DNA of 64,000 nucleotides from Roseomonas indoligenes. Its GTDB lineage: Bacteria > Pseudomonadota > Alphaproteobacteria > Acetobacterales > Acetobacteraceae. Position 1 is the stretch's first letter. Each line of letters opens with the position of its first letter. Positions 16,588 to 26,214 of the stretch are shown in pieces. The DNA is taken from contig NZ_JAGIZA010000005.1 of assembly GCF_017813365.1 (NCBI RefSeq), positions 343,641-407,640 on the forward strand, in the 5' to 3' direction. A program made the translations under genes and the position numbers. The notes beneath the pieces were generated by a model. It worked only from the letters and a program-made list of their open reading frames with translations, was not told the DNA's origin and did no database searches.

Positions 16588-17466
16588 ATGCCCGAAAGCG
16601 CCCCCGGCCCCGCCTGGCGCGTCTCCTCCGAGACGGCGCCGCTGCGCGAGGTCCTCCTCTGCCCACCGGACCACTACCGCTGGATCCCCACGAACAGCAT
16701 CGTCCGCCGCACCCTCGCGGAGGGCCGCCAGGCCCCGGCCACGCACCACCTGAAGGCGCAGCACGCGGAACTCGTCCATGCCATCGAGCAGGGCGGCGCG
16801 CGGGTCCACCTGATCGCGCCCGAACCCCACCTGCCCTACATGGCCTATACGCGCGACAGCGTGGTGGTGACGCATAACGGCCCCGTCCTCTGCCAGCTCG
16901 AGCGCCCCCAGCGCCGCGGGGAGTACGCGCCGCTCACCGACTGGCACGAGGCCCATGAGAGCCGCTTCTGGCGGAAGTCCAGCACCGGCACGCTGGAGGG
17001 CGGCGACATCCACGTCATCCGCCCCGGCCTCGCGGCCATCGGCGCATCGGGCGGCCGCACGGACGAGACGGGCGCCGAGCAGCTCGCCGGCTGGCTCCGT
17101 GAGGAGGGCTGGGAGGTCCGCGTCGAGCCCTTCGACGAGCATTTCCTGCACCTCGACGTCCTCTTCGGCATGGCCGCCGACAACCTCGCCGTTGCCTGCG
17201 AGGACGCGCTGGACCCCGCCTTCCTGGACTGGCTTCGGGCCAAGGGCATCCGCTGGATCGACGTTCCCTACCGCGCCGCCATGAACCTCGGCTGCAACAT
17301 CCTCGCCCTCGGCAACGGCCGCGTGGTATCCGCCCGGGAGAGCACGGACCTGAACGCCGCCCTCCGCGCGGAAGGACTGGAGGTCCTGGACCCCGCCCTC
17401 TCCCTCTTCACCGCCGGCGGCGGCGGCCCCCACTGCCTCACCTGCCCGCTGCGGCGTGATATTTAG
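16588..17466 (+). CDS. Amidinohydrolase of the DDAH/arginine deiminase superfamily
   Basis: 292 residues. The guanidine-modifying fold is shown by YTRDSVVV near residue 90, GTLEGGDIHVI near 135 (acidic substrate site), EHFLHLDVLFG near 186 (catalytic His) and GGGGPHCLTCPLRRD at the C-terminus, where Cys283 would be the nucleophile. Dimethylarginine dimethylaminohydrolases turn methylated arginines into citrulline; relatives act on arginine or glycine amidines. The substrate is therefore not fixed. It is followed after 35 bases by a flavoprotein gene on the same strand. Confidence 0.88.
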   Translation: MPESAPGPAWRVSSETAPLREVLLCPPDHYRWIPTNSIVRRTLAEGRQAPATHHLKAQHAELVHAIEQGGARVHLIAPEPHLPYMAYTRDSVVVTHNGPVLCQLERPQRRGEYAPLTDWHEAHESRFWRKSSTGTLEGGDIHVIRPGLAAIGASGGRTDETGAEQLAGWLREEGWEVRVEPFDEHFLHLDVLFGMAADNLAVACEDALDPAFLDWLRAKGIRWIDVPYRAAMNLGCNILALGNGRVVSARESTDLNAALRAEGLEVLDPALSLFTAGGGGPHCLTCPLRRDI

Positions 17467-17501
17467 AGCGCGCCGCCGCGCGACTGAACCGGAAGAAGCC
17501 C

Positions 17502-18893
17502 ATGACCGCCGAAACCCGCCCCGTCGACCACGTCATCGCCGCCCTGCGCGAGTTCATGGGCGACCGCGTGACCACTAACGCCTCCATCCGCGACCAGCAC
17601 GCCCGCGGCGAGGACACCACCACCCCCGTCCAGCCGGATGCCGTCGCCTTCGCCGAGACGACGGAGGAGGTCTCCAAGACCCTCGCCCTCTGCAACCGGC
17701 ACGGCGTCCCCGTGGTGCCCTTCGGCGCCGGCACTTCTCTGGAAGGCCATGTCACCCCCGTCCGCGGCGGCATCAGCCTCGACCTCTCCCGCATGAACGC
17801 CATCCTGGATGTCAGCCAGGAGGACATGGACTGCCTCATCGAGCCGGGCGTCACCCGCCACCAGCTCAACGACCACCTGCGTGACCAGGGCCTCTTCTTC
17901 CCCGTCGATCCCGGCAGCCACTGCACCATCGGCGGCATGTGCGCCACGCGCGCCAGCGGCACCAACGCCGTCCGCTACGGCACCATCCGTGAGAACGTGA
18001 TGGGGCTTGAGGTCGTGATGGCCGATGGCCGCGTCATCAACACGGGCAGCCGCACCCGCAAGGCCTCCAACGGCTACGACCTCACGCGCCTGATCATCGG
18101 CAGCGAGGGCACGCTCGGCGTCGTCACCAAGATCCGCCTGCGCCTGCACGGCATCCCCGAGGCCACCTCCGCCGCCGTCGTGCAGTTCCCGGACATGAAG
18201 GGCTGCGTGGAATCGGTGATCCAGGTGATGCAGCTCGGCATCCCCGTCGCCCGGATCGAGCTGCTGGACGAGGTGCAGGTCGCCGCCTGCATCAGCTACT
18301 CCAAGCTCGACAACCTCCAGATCCTGCCCACCCTCTTCCTCGAGTTCCACGGCACCGAGGCCGGCGTGAAGGAGCAGGCGGAGGCGGTGGAGGGCATCGT
18401 CACCGACATGGGCGGCCTCGGCTTCGCCTGGGCGGCGGACCAGGAGACGCGCAACAAGCTCTGGACCGCCCGCCACAACGCCTATTACGCGGCCATCGCC
18501 AGCCAGCCGAACTCCCGCGGCGTCACCACCGATGTCTGCGTGCCGATCTCCCGCCTGGCGGAAGCCATCCTCGGCGCGAAGCAGGACATCGTCTCCTCCG
18601 GCCTCTCCGCCCCCATGGTCGGCCATGTCGGTGACGGCAACTTCCACACCGTCATCCTCGTGGACCAGGACGACCCCACGGCGCTGGAGCGCGCCTGGGC
18701 GCTGGACCGCCAGATCGTCGCCCGCGGCCTCTCCCTCGGCGGCACCTGCTCCGGCGAGCACGGCGTTGGCATGGGCAAGGCCGAGTTCCTGGAGCAGGAG
18801 CACGGGATGGAGGCGCTGGCCGTCATGCGCAGCGTGAAGATTGCCCTCGACCCCAAGGGCATCCTGAACCCCGGCAAGATCTTCCGGAACTAG
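17502..18893 (+). CDS. FAD-binding oxidase of the D-lactate/glycolate dehydrogenase type (GlcD/LDHD-like)
   Basis: 463 residues. An FAD_binding_4 (PCMH) domain runs over about residues 45-220, with VVPFGAGTSLEGHVTPVRGG, GGMCATRASGTNAVRYG and GSEGTLGVVTKIRL. The C-terminal FAD-oxidase domain has FLEFHGTE, VGHVGDGNFHTVIL and SGEHGVGMGKAEFL, which include metal- and flavin-binding residues. These enzymes oxidise D-2-hydroxy acids such as D-lactate or glycolate, passing electrons to the respiratory chain or a cytochrome. No GlcE or GlcF gene is next to it, which points to the single-subunit LDHD kind. An MFS carrier follows after about 100 bases. Confidence 0.92.
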   Translation: MTAETRPVDHVIAALREFMGDRVTTNASIRDQHARGEDTTTPVQPDAVAFAETTEEVSKTLALCNRHGVPVVPFGAGTSLEGHVTPVRGGISLDLSRMNAILDVSQEDMDCLIEPGVTRHQLNDHLRDQGLFFPVDPGSHCTIGGMCATRASGTNAVRYGTIRENVMGLEVVMADGRVINTGSRTRKASNGYDLTRLIIGSEGTLGVVTKIRLRLHGIPEATSAAVVQFPDMKGCVESVIQVMQLGIPVARIELLDEVQVAACISYSKLDNLQILPTLFLEFHGTEAGVKEQAEAVEGIVTDMGGLGFAWAADQETRNKLWTARHNAYYAAIASQPNSRGVTTDVCVPISRLAEAILGAKQDIVSSGLSAPMVGHVGDGNFHTVILVDQDDPTALERAWALDRQIVARGLSLGGTCSGEHGVGMGKAEFLEQEHGMEALAVMRSVKIALDPKGILNPGKIFRN

Positions 18894-18990
18894 AGACCCG
18901 GGACCAGGGCAGCGGCGGGACCCGCCCGCGCCCGGCAGCACGGCGACCCCGCCCCCATGCAGGGGTGGGGCGCGGAGGAAGCAGCTCATT

Positions 18991-20196
18991 ATGAACGAAG
19001 ACGCGCGCGAGGCCTCCGTGGCCTTCGCCGCCCCCCTCATTGCCCTCACGCTGGGCCATGTCCTCTCCAACGCGGTCCGCACCCTGCCCGCCATCGCGGC
19101 GGACCGGCTCGGCGGGGACCTCGGCGTCACCGCCGGCGGCCTCGCCTCGCTCACCGGTGCCTACAACCTCGCCTTCGCCGCGGCCCAGATCCCGATCGGC
19201 GTCGCGCTGGACCGCTTCGGCGTGCGCCGCACCGCCCTCGGACTCCTCGCCATCACCGGCATCGGCGCCGTGCTTGCAGCCCTTGCAGGGGGCGCGGCGG
19301 GCTTCCTCCTCGCGCAGATCGTGCTCGGCCTGGGCTGCGCGGGCATGCTCATGTGCCCCATCACCTACGCCGCGAAACGCCTCAGCCCCGCGCGCTTCGG
19401 CCTCTGGTCCGGCCTGATCCAGGCGCTGGGCAATTGCGGGATGCTCCTCAGCGCCAGCCCTCTCGCGCTGCTGGTGGAAGCGGCGGACTGGCGGGCCGGC
19501 TACCTGGCCTGCGCGGTCCTGGCCCTCATCGCCGTCGCCCTCGTCGCCCTCCTCGTGCGGAAGGACCCGCCACCGGGCTCCACCGCGGGCCTCGGCGCGG
19601 ATGCCCGGGACGTGCTCCGCCTTGCCGCCTCACCCGCGCTGCGCGGCGTGGTCGTGCTGGGCTTCGCATCCTTCGCCATCGTCATCGGCGTGCGCGGCCT
19701 CTGGGGTGGCCCCTGGCTGATGGAGGTGAAGGGGCTGCCCCGCGTGGAGGCCGGCAACATCCTGCTTCTCGCCACCTGTGCCCTCGTCCTCGGCCCGGCG
19801 CTATGGGGCATCGCGGACCGGCGCATCGGCAACCGCCGCGCCCTGTTGGCGGCCGGCCATCTCGGCGCCGCCACCTTCCTGTGCCTCACCGCCCTGGGTG
19901 GACCGGGAGGCCCCTTCGGCACGCTGCCGCCGGCCTGGGACGCCGCGACGCTGCTCGGCTTCTTCCTGCTGATCTCGTCTCAGCCCCTGGCCTTCGCCGC
20001 CACCCGGGCTGCGGTCCCCGCGGAACAGGCGGGAAAGGCCCTCTCCGGCGTAAACCTTTCCTTCTTCGCCGGCGCCGCCATCCTTCAGGCCGCGTCGGGC
20101 CCGGTGGTCGCCACCGCCGGCCTCGCCACCGGGCTGCTCTTCCTCGCTGCGGCCACGGCCGCCTGCACGCTCGGCTACCTCTGGCTCACGCGGTAG
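18991..20196 (+). CDS. MFS transporter
   Basis: 401 residues with about 12 membrane helices in two halves. The signature between helices 2 and 3 reads IPIGVALDRFGVRRTALG (Gly-x-x-x-Asp-Arg-x-Gly-x-Arg type). The central loop (KDPPPGSTAGLGADARD, about residues 190-210) separates the halves. It belongs to the major facilitator superfamily and most resembles the cyanate/sugar-efflux-like bacterial members. The substrate is unknown. Its place after a D-hydroxy acid oxidase leaves room for carboxylate uptake, which is only a guess. Confidence 0.9.
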   Translation: MNEDAREASVAFAAPLIALTLGHVLSNAVRTLPAIAADRLGGDLGVTAGGLASLTGAYNLAFAAAQIPIGVALDRFGVRRTALGLLAITGIGAVLAALAGGAAGFLLAQIVLGLGCAGMLMCPITYAAKRLSPARFGLWSGLIQALGNCGMLLSASPLALLVEAADWRAGYLACAVLALIAVALVALLVRKDPPPGSTAGLGADARDVLRLAASPALRGVVVLGFASFAIVIGVRGLWGGPWLMEVKGLPRVEAGNILLLATCALVLGPALWGIADRRIGNRRALLAAGHLGAATFLCLTALGGPGGPFGTLPPAWDAATLLGFFLLISSQPLAFAATRAAVPAEQAGKALSGVNLSFFAGAAILQAASGPVVATAGLATGLLFLAAATAACTLGYLWLTR

Positions 20197-20211
20197 CCGG
20201 GCGCGGCAAGA

Positions 20212-20550
20212 TCAGTCCACAAGGCCCGTGAGCGGCGGTGCGTCGCGCTCGGCGCCGGGCTTGATGTCCGTCGCCTCCTTCACCCCGGGGGTGATGACGC
20301 TGGAGGTGCCGGAATCCGGCTCGGACTTGCCCGGGCCCGCATTGCCCTCGTTGGTCCCCGGGCCAGGCTTGTATCCGGCCTCCGGCTTGATACCCGGCGC
20401 GGAGTCATCCCCGTTCCGGTCGCGCAGAGGGTCGTGCTGCCCGACGCTGGCCGGGCGCGCATTCTTCGTCTGCAGCCCCCAGTTCTCCAGCATCCCCGGC
20501 ACTTCGCTCTCGCGCCCCACAGGGCCCTTGCCCTTTCCGTCATCGGCCAT
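20212..20550 (-). CDS. Low-complexity, probably disordered protein of unknown function (112 aa)
   Basis: Rich in Gly, Pro, Lys, Asp and Glu, with no signal peptide or membrane helix. Recognisable stretches are ESEVPGMLENWGLQTKNARP near the N-terminus and PGVKEATDIKPGAERDAPPL near the C-terminus. It is probably cytoplasmic and unfolded. No family was recognised. A purine-rich AGGACCGCACC precedes the ATG. It converges with the MFS gene and stands about 110 bases after the glnD stop on the same strand. Confidence 0.55.
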   Translation of the reverse strand: MADDGKGKGPVGRESEVPGMLENWGLQTKNARPASVGQHDPLRDRNGDDSAPGIKPEAGYKPGPGTNEGNAGPGKSEPDSGTSSVITPGVKEATDIKPGAERDAPPLTGLVD

Positions 20551-20660
20551 GGTGCGGTCCTCCGTATATCCGGAAGTGGAACGCCCCGTACCGGGAGGGG
20601 TTGTCCAAGGGGCGCCAAGGAAGCATTCCGGGACAGGCCGCCCCGATTAGGCTGCCCCGA

Positions 20661-23387
20661 TCAGGCTGCCTGGGCCGGCGCCGTCCCGAGCGCGGCCAGG
20701 ACGGCCCCGCGCAGCCCGTCCAGCTTGCGCTCGTTCTCCACCTTCAGCCCGAAGAGGTCCTTCACGTAGAACACGTCCACCGCCCGCACGCCGTAGGTGG
20801 TGACATGGGCGGAGGCGATCTGCACGCCCTGGCCGGAGATGGCGGCCGTCACATCGTGCAGCAGGCCCGGCCGGTCGCGCCCGTTCACCTCGATCACGGT
20901 GTGGGTGTTGCTGGCGTGGTTGTCGATCACCACGCGCGGCGGCACCGTCACGGCGCGCAGCCGCGCGGGCTCGCGCTTCACCTTGCGGATCTCCTCGCTG
21001 ATCCGGAGGCGCCCGTGCAGCGTCTGCTCGATCACGACGGAGAGGCGGGCCAGCCGGTGCGGCGCATCCAGCGCCCCGCCGGCCGCGTCCTGCACCCAGA
21101 AGGTGTCCAGCGCCATGCCGTTGGTCATGGTGTGGATGCGCGCGTCCACGATGCTGGCACCCGCGATGGCCAGCGCCCCCGCGATCTGGCTGAACAGCCC
21201 GGGATGGTCGGCGGTATAGACCGTCACCTCCGTCACCGCCCGGTCCTCCAGCACCTCCGTCCGCACGGTCAGCGGCGCCTGGATGCACTCTGCCTCGCGG
21301 ATCATGGCGGCGTGGCGGGCATGGGTGTCGGGATCGAAGGAAAGCCAGTAGCCGGGGTAGCCGAGCGAGAGGAAGTGGTCGATCTCCGCCTGCGGCCGCC
21401 CGGCCAGGGCGCCCGCCGCTGCCTCCCGCGCGCGGGCCACGCGAACGTCGCGCTCGGGCACGGAGAGCCCGCCGGCCAGCACCTCGGCGACCCGCCAGTA
21501 GATTTCCCGCAGCAGGGTGGCCTTCCACCCATTCCACACCTTCGGCCCCACCGCGCGCATGTCGCAGACCGTCAGCACCAGCAGCAGGCGCAGCCGCTCC
21601 GGCGACTGCACCACCTCCGCCATGTCGAGGATGGTCTTGGGATCGTCGATGTCCCGCTTGAAGGCCGTCTGGCTCACCAGCAGGTGGTTCAGCACGAGCC
21701 AGGAGACCGTCTCCGTCTCCTCCGGGGAGAGCCCCAGCCGCGGGCAGAGCTCCTGCGCGATGCCGGCCCCCAGCTCCGAGTGGTCGCCGCCGCGCCCCTT
21801 GGCGATGTCGTGCAGCAGAAGGGCGGCATAGAGCGCCCGGCGGGACTGCAACTGCCCCACCAGCTCGGAGGCGACGGGCGCGACCGTGTCCAGCTCCCCG
21901 CGCTCCAGCGCGTTCATGACACCCACCGCCTCGATCGTGTGCTCCTCGACCGTGAAGACATGGTAGGTGTCGAACTGCATCAGCCCGACGATCCGCGCCC
22001 ATTCCGGGATCAGCCGGGACAGGACGCCCGCCTCGTTCAGCGCGCGCAGCCAGCGGCCGCTATGCTTGCCCGTGAGGATGTTGAGGAAGAGCGCGTTCGC
22101 CTCAGCCCCCCCGCGCAGGCGCGCGGCGTAGCGGGCATTGCGGATCAGGGCCCGCAGCCCGAGCGGGTGGATCTCCAGCCCCCGGTCCCGCGCCATCCGC
22201 ACGATCCGCAGCATCACGGCCGGATCCGCGGGGATGTCATGGTCCGGGGCGAAGAGGATCTTGCCGTCCGCCAGGGTCAGCCCGGCCCGCTTCATCGCCT
22301 CGTCCGGCGCGGGCTGCAGCGCCGGCATTCCCAGCGCCGCCCGCTCGATCGCCGGCTCCAGCAGCCGCTTCAGCCGCACCACCTCACGGGCCGTGAGGAA
22401 AAGGTGCTTCATGAAGCGCTCCACCCCGTCCTGCTTGCCGTGGCGCGTGTAGCCCATGCGGGCGCCCACCACGGGCTGCAGATCGAAGGTCAGGCGCTCC
22501 TCGGCGCGGCCGGTCACGTAATGCAGGTGGAAGCGCACGGTCCACAGGAAGGACCAGGCCCGCTTGAAGGCCCGCGCCTCCTGCGCCGTCAGCAGCCCGC
22601 CGCCGGGGCTGTCCGGCCCCACCATCTGCCACATCTTCTCCACGCCGAAGGCGTAGCGGGCCAGCCAGTACATGGTCTGCAGGTCCCGCAGCCCCCCGCG
22701 CCCCTCCTTGATGTGGGGCTCCACCAGATAGGGGCTGTCGCCGTAGCGGGCATGGCGCAGCCCGCGCTCGATCTGCTTGGCATGGAGGAACTGGCCCAGC
22801 CCCCACTGCTTCCGGGCCTCGGCATAGGCCACCGCGAAGCGCCCGTAGATACCCCGGTCGCCCTCCAGGAAGCGCGCGTCCAGCAGGGCGGTCTGCACCG
22901 TCGTGTCGGTCTTCGCGTCCTCCAGGCACTCCTCGATGGAGCGGGTGGCGTGCCCCACTTTCACCCCGAGGTCCCAGAGCAGGTAGAGCATGAACTCCAC
23001 CGCCCGCCGGCCCGCCCCGTCCAGGGGCTCCCCGGAGACGAAGAGAAGGTCAATGTCGGAATAGGGCGCCAGCGTCCCGCGGCCATAGCCGCCCGTCGCC
23101 GCCAGCGCGAAGGCGGGCTCCACCTGGCCCGAGGTGGCCAGGAGGCTGTAGCGCAGGATGGCGGCGATCAGCCCATCCATCTCCGAGGCGAGCGCCCGCG
23201 CGGCAACGAGCCCGGGCAGGGTCTCCCGCTCGAACCGCTCCTGCATCCCGCCCTGGATGCGGCTGAGATGGCGGCGCAGCATCGCCAGGGCCGCGTCGCG
23301 GGAGGGCGGGGGAGAGGATTCGAGGCCTTCCAGCCCCTGTTGAGGCGCGATCTGTGCTTCGTCGGCGCCCAGGCCAGCAGTGTTCAT
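20661..23387 (-). CDS. glnD: [Protein-PII] uridylyltransferase/uridylyl-removing enzyme GlnD
   Basis: 908 residues. The nucleotidyltransferase domain carries ATGGYGRGTLAPYSDIDLLF near residue 97. An HD domain follows (VEEHTIEAVGVMNAL, then LLHDIAKGRGGDHSELGAGI, about residues 480-600). Two ACT domains lie near the C-terminus (DHPGLFSQIAGALAIAGASI and DRPGLLHDVTAAISGQGVQI). GlnD senses glutamine and uridylylates or de-uridylylates PII proteins to control nitrogen metabolism. Its ATG overlaps the mutS stop by 4 bases (ATGA), so it is translated after mutS from one message. Length and domain order are normal for the family. Confidence 0.97.
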   Translation of the reverse strand: MNTAGLGADEAQIAPQQGLEGLESSPPPSRDAALAMLRRHLSRIQGGMQERFERETLPGLVAARALASEMDGLIAAILRYSLLATSGQVEPAFALAATGGYGRGTLAPYSDIDLLFVSGEPLDGAGRRAVEFMLYLLWDLGVKVGHATRSIEECLEDAKTDTTVQTALLDARFLEGDRGIYGRFAVAYAEARKQWGLGQFLHAKQIERGLRHARYGDSPYLVEPHIKEGRGGLRDLQTMYWLARYAFGVEKMWQMVGPDSPGGGLLTAQEARAFKRAWSFLWTVRFHLHYVTGRAEERLTFDLQPVVGARMGYTRHGKQDGVERFMKHLFLTAREVVRLKRLLEPAIERAALGMPALQPAPDEAMKRAGLTLADGKILFAPDHDIPADPAVMLRIVRMARDRGLEIHPLGLRALIRNARYAARLRGGAEANALFLNILTGKHSGRWLRALNEAGVLSRLIPEWARIVGLMQFDTYHVFTVEEHTIEAVGVMNALERGELDTVAPVASELVGQLQSRRALYAALLLHDIAKGRGGDHSELGAGIAQELCPRLGLSPEETETVSWLVLNHLLVSQTAFKRDIDDPKTILDMAEVVQSPERLRLLLVLTVCDMRAVGPKVWNGWKATLLREIYWRVAEVLAGGLSVPERDVRVARAREAAAGALAGRPQAEIDHFLSLGYPGYWLSFDPDTHARHAAMIREAECIQAPLTVRTEVLEDRAVTEVTVYTADHPGLFSQIAGALAIAGASIVDARIHTMTNGMALDTFWVQDAAGGALDAPHRLARLSVVIEQTLHGRLRISEEIRKVKREPARLRAVTVPPRVVIDNHASNTHTVIEVNGRDRPGLLHDVTAAISGQGVQIASAHVTTYGVRAVDVFYVKDLFGLKVENERKLDGLRGAVLAALGTAPAQAA

Positions 23388-26104
23388 CTAACGGAAGATA
23401 AGGACTCGCGCTGCGCCGCAACAGCCGTTCCCTGCACAGGAAACATCGATTTCAGCCGGTAAAGGGCTTCCAGGGCCTCCCGGGGGGCCATGGCGTCCGG
23501 GTCCAGCCCTTCTAGCGCGGCGCGCAGGGGGTCCGCCTCCACTGCCGGTTGTGTCGGGGTCGCGGACCCGGCGGCCGGCGCGGCGAAAAGGGGCAGTTCC
23601 CCGGAGAGCGGGTCGAGTCCCCTCGCCCGCTCCTCCAGGGAGGCGAGGACCGTCTCCGCCCGCCCCACCACCTCGCGCGGCACCCCGGCCAGCCGCGCCA
23701 CATGAAGCCCCCAGGACCGCTCCGAGGCGCCGGGCCCGACCAGGTGCTGGAACACCACCTGCCCCCGGTGCTCCCGCACCTTCATTGCCGCCGGGGCCAG
23801 TTCGGGCAATTTGCCCGCAAGGGCCGTCAGCTCATGGAAATGGGTGGCGAACAGGGTGCGGGACCGAAGCCGGTCGTGCAGCGCCTCCAGCACCGCCCAG
23901 GCGATGGCCAGCCCGTCCCAGGTGGCGGTCCCCCGCCCCACCTCGTCCAGCACCACAAAGGACCGCGGCCCGGCCAAGTTCAGTACCGCCGCCGTCTCGC
24001 TCATCTCCACCATGAAGGTGGATCGCCCGCCCGCGATGTCGTCCGCCGTTCCCACGCGGGAGAAGAGCCGGTCCACCAGACCGATCCTCGCCGATTCGGC
24101 GGGAACGAAGAGCCCGGCCTGCGCCAGCACCACCATCAGCGCGTTCTGGCGGAGATAGGTGGACTTGCCCGCCATGTTTGGCCCGGTCAGCAGGCAGAGC
24201 CGCCGCCCCGGCGAAAGATCCGCGTCATTCGGCACGAAAGCCGGGCCGCGGTTCCGGCGCAGCGCCGATTCCACCACGGGGTGCCTCCCCCCGGTGATGC
24301 AGAAATCCGGCCGGTCCGGCATCTCCGGCTGGCACCAGCCGCCGAAGGCCGCCAGTTCGGCGGCCGCCGCATGCACATCCACCTCCGCCGCCGCCCGGGC
24401 GGCGGCCGCGATCCCGGCCGCCGCATCCAGGCACAGCTTCCGCAGGTGGCGGACCACCATCGCCTCCCGCTTCCCGGCCTCGTCCCGCGCCTGGGACAGC
24501 TTGCGGTCCAGATCAGAGAGCGCCCCGCAGGTGAAGCGGTGGGCATTGGCCATGGACTGCCGGTGCACCGGCGCCATCGGGCCGGGTTCCGGCTTCTGCC
24601 GCAGCAGGACCTCCCCCGCCGCCGCCGGCACCTCCGCCAGAAAGCCGAGCTGCTGATGATGCCGGATCTTCAGGCTCGCCACGCCCCAGGCCTGCGCCAG
24701 GTCCATCTGCAGGGCCAGGATGGCCCCCCGCGCGTCGTCCCGCAGGCGGCGCAGCGCATCCAGCTCCCCGTCATAGCCCGTGCCGACGACGCCCCCCTCC
24801 TCCAGCCGGGCCGGCAGCTCGGCCGCCAGCGCCCGGGCCAGCTCTGCGCGGGGCGAATTTCCGGGCAGCAGCGCCTCGCCGGCCGCCAGCAGCAGGGGCG
24901 GGACCGGCGGAACGCCCGCCGCCTCGGAAAGCGCCGTCCGCATCGCCTCGGCACGGGCCAGCCCATCGCGCAGCGCCGCCAGATCTCGGGGGAAGAACCG
25001 CTCCACCGAAAGCCGCCCCAGGGCGCGCGCCATGTCTGGCGCGCCCTTCAGCGCCTCCCGCAGCCGGCCGCGGACGGTCGTGGCGGCGAGAAGAAAGGCA
25101 ACCGCGTCATGCCGCGCCGAGATTGGGTCCGCCTCGGCGAGCGGCGCGGCCAGCCGGGCCGCCAGTTCGCGGGCGCCCGCGGCCGTCAGCGTGCGATCCA
25201 CGGCGGCCAGAAGGCAGTCTTTCCCCCCGCGCTCCGCCTTCAGGATCTCCAGCGACCGCCGCGTGGCCGCGTCCATGCGCAGCGTCCCCTCCCCGCCCCG
25301 GCACTCCGGCGGCGCCAGCCGCGGCAGGCTGCCGCCGGAGGTCGCGCGCACATAGTCCAGCGCCATGGCCAGCGCCGCCGCCTCGCCCTCGGAGAAGCTG
25401 CCGAAGGCATCCAGCGAGGCCACGCCCCAGGCCTCGGCCGCCAGCCGCGCCCCTTCCCTCGGCGGCGACGCCTCCCGCACCACCCAGCCGAGGGGGGTCA
25501 GGACATCACCGCCGGCCAGGGCCTCGGGGGCCAGCACCTCCGCCGGGTCCAGCCGGGCCAGCAGGGCGCCCAGTTCCGCCGCCGGCAGCCCCTCCGTGCA
25601 GACATGCCCCGTGGAGACGTCCAGCCAGGCCGCCCCGACCCGGTCCGCCCCGTCCGGCACCAGGGCCAACAGCCAGGAGGGCCGCGCGCCCTCCAGCAGC
25701 GACTCCTCCGTCACCGTCGCGGGGGTGACGATCCGCACGACCTCCCGCCGCACCGCCGGGGCCTTGCGGGCCTTGGCCTGCTCCGGCGACTCCATCTGCT
25801 CGCAGATCGCCACCCGGAACCCGCGCCGGATCAGCCGGGCGAGATAGGCCTCCATCGCGTGCACCGGCACGCCCGCCATGGGAATCGGCTGCCCGCCATG
25901 CTCCCCCCGATGCGCCACGGCCAGCCCCAACGCCTCCCCGCCGGTGATGGCGTCGCCGAAGAACAGCTCGAAGAAGTCGCCCATGCGGAAGAAGATCAGC
26001 GCGTCCGGATGCGCCGCCTTCGCCGCGAACCACTGGGCCATGGCGGGGGTGGCGCCGGCCGCGCTGGGGATCGGTGAACCGGTGCTGGGCGAGGCGGCGT
26101 CCAT
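23384..26104 (-). CDS. mutS: DNA mismatch repair protein MutS
   Basis: 906 residues from ATG 26104. The mismatch-reading motif FFRMGDFFELFFGDA is at 38-52 (Phe45 and Glu46 in the usual Phe-x-Glu place). The ATPase part has LLTGPNMAGKSTYLRQ near 640 (Walker A), FVVLDEVGRGTATWDGLAIA (Walker B and signature, with TATWDG where most MutS read TSTYDG) and LFATHFHELTAL. MutS finds base mismatches and starts repair with MutL. An in-frame ATG at 26164 is possible, but the residues it adds look non-homologous. It overlaps glnD by 4 bases, and the peptide-type binding protein gene is divergent. Confidence 0.97.
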   Translation of the reverse strand: MDAASPSTGSPIPSAAGATPAMAQWFAAKAAHPDALIFFRMGDFFELFFGDAITGGEALGLAVAHRGEHGGQPIPMAGVPVHAMEAYLARLIRRGFRVAICEQMESPEQAKARKAPAVRREVVRIVTPATVTEESLLEGARPSWLLALVPDGADRVGAAWLDVSTGHVCTEGLPAAELGALLARLDPAEVLAPEALAGGDVLTPLGWVVREASPPREGARLAAEAWGVASLDAFGSFSEGEAAALAMALDYVRATSGGSLPRLAPPECRGGEGTLRMDAATRRSLEILKAERGGKDCLLAAVDRTLTAAGARELAARLAAPLAEADPISARHDAVAFLLAATTVRGRLREALKGAPDMARALGRLSVERFFPRDLAALRDGLARAEAMRTALSEAAGVPPVPPLLLAAGEALLPGNSPRAELARALAAELPARLEEGGVVGTGYDGELDALRRLRDDARGAILALQMDLAQAWGVASLKIRHHQQLGFLAEVPAAAGEVLLRQKPEPGPMAPVHRQSMANAHRFTCGALSDLDRKLSQARDEAGKREAMVVRHLRKLCLDAAAGIAAAARAAAEVDVHAAAAELAAFGGWCQPEMPDRPDFCITGGRHPVVESALRRNRGPAFVPNDADLSPGRRLCLLTGPNMAGKSTYLRQNALMVVLAQAGLFVPAESARIGLVDRLFSRVGTADDIAGGRSTFMVEMSETAAVLNLAGPRSFVVLDEVGRGTATWDGLAIAWAVLEALHDRLRSRTLFATHFHELTALAGKLPELAPAAMKVREHRGQVVFQHLVGPGASERSWGLHVARLAGVPREVVGRAETVLASLEERARGLDPLSGELPLFAAPAAGSATPTQPAVEADPLRAALEGLDPDAMAPREALEALYRLKSMFPVQGTAVAAQRESLSSVR

Positions 26105-26214
26105 GCCCGGACTCCTATGGCGCGCCGCGGGATCGGTCCAGCGCCCCCGTCCCGATGCTTGCAACCCCGCACCGAGCAGGGGCAGGCTCCCGCGAAAGCG
26201 GAGGACGAAACAAG

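Noticed and set aside
20601..23462. Very long open frame on the plus strand opposite glnD
   Set aside because: It mirrors the real glnD gene; the protein is His/Arg/Gln-rich low-complexity with no domain. GC-rich codons on one strand commonly leave the other open.
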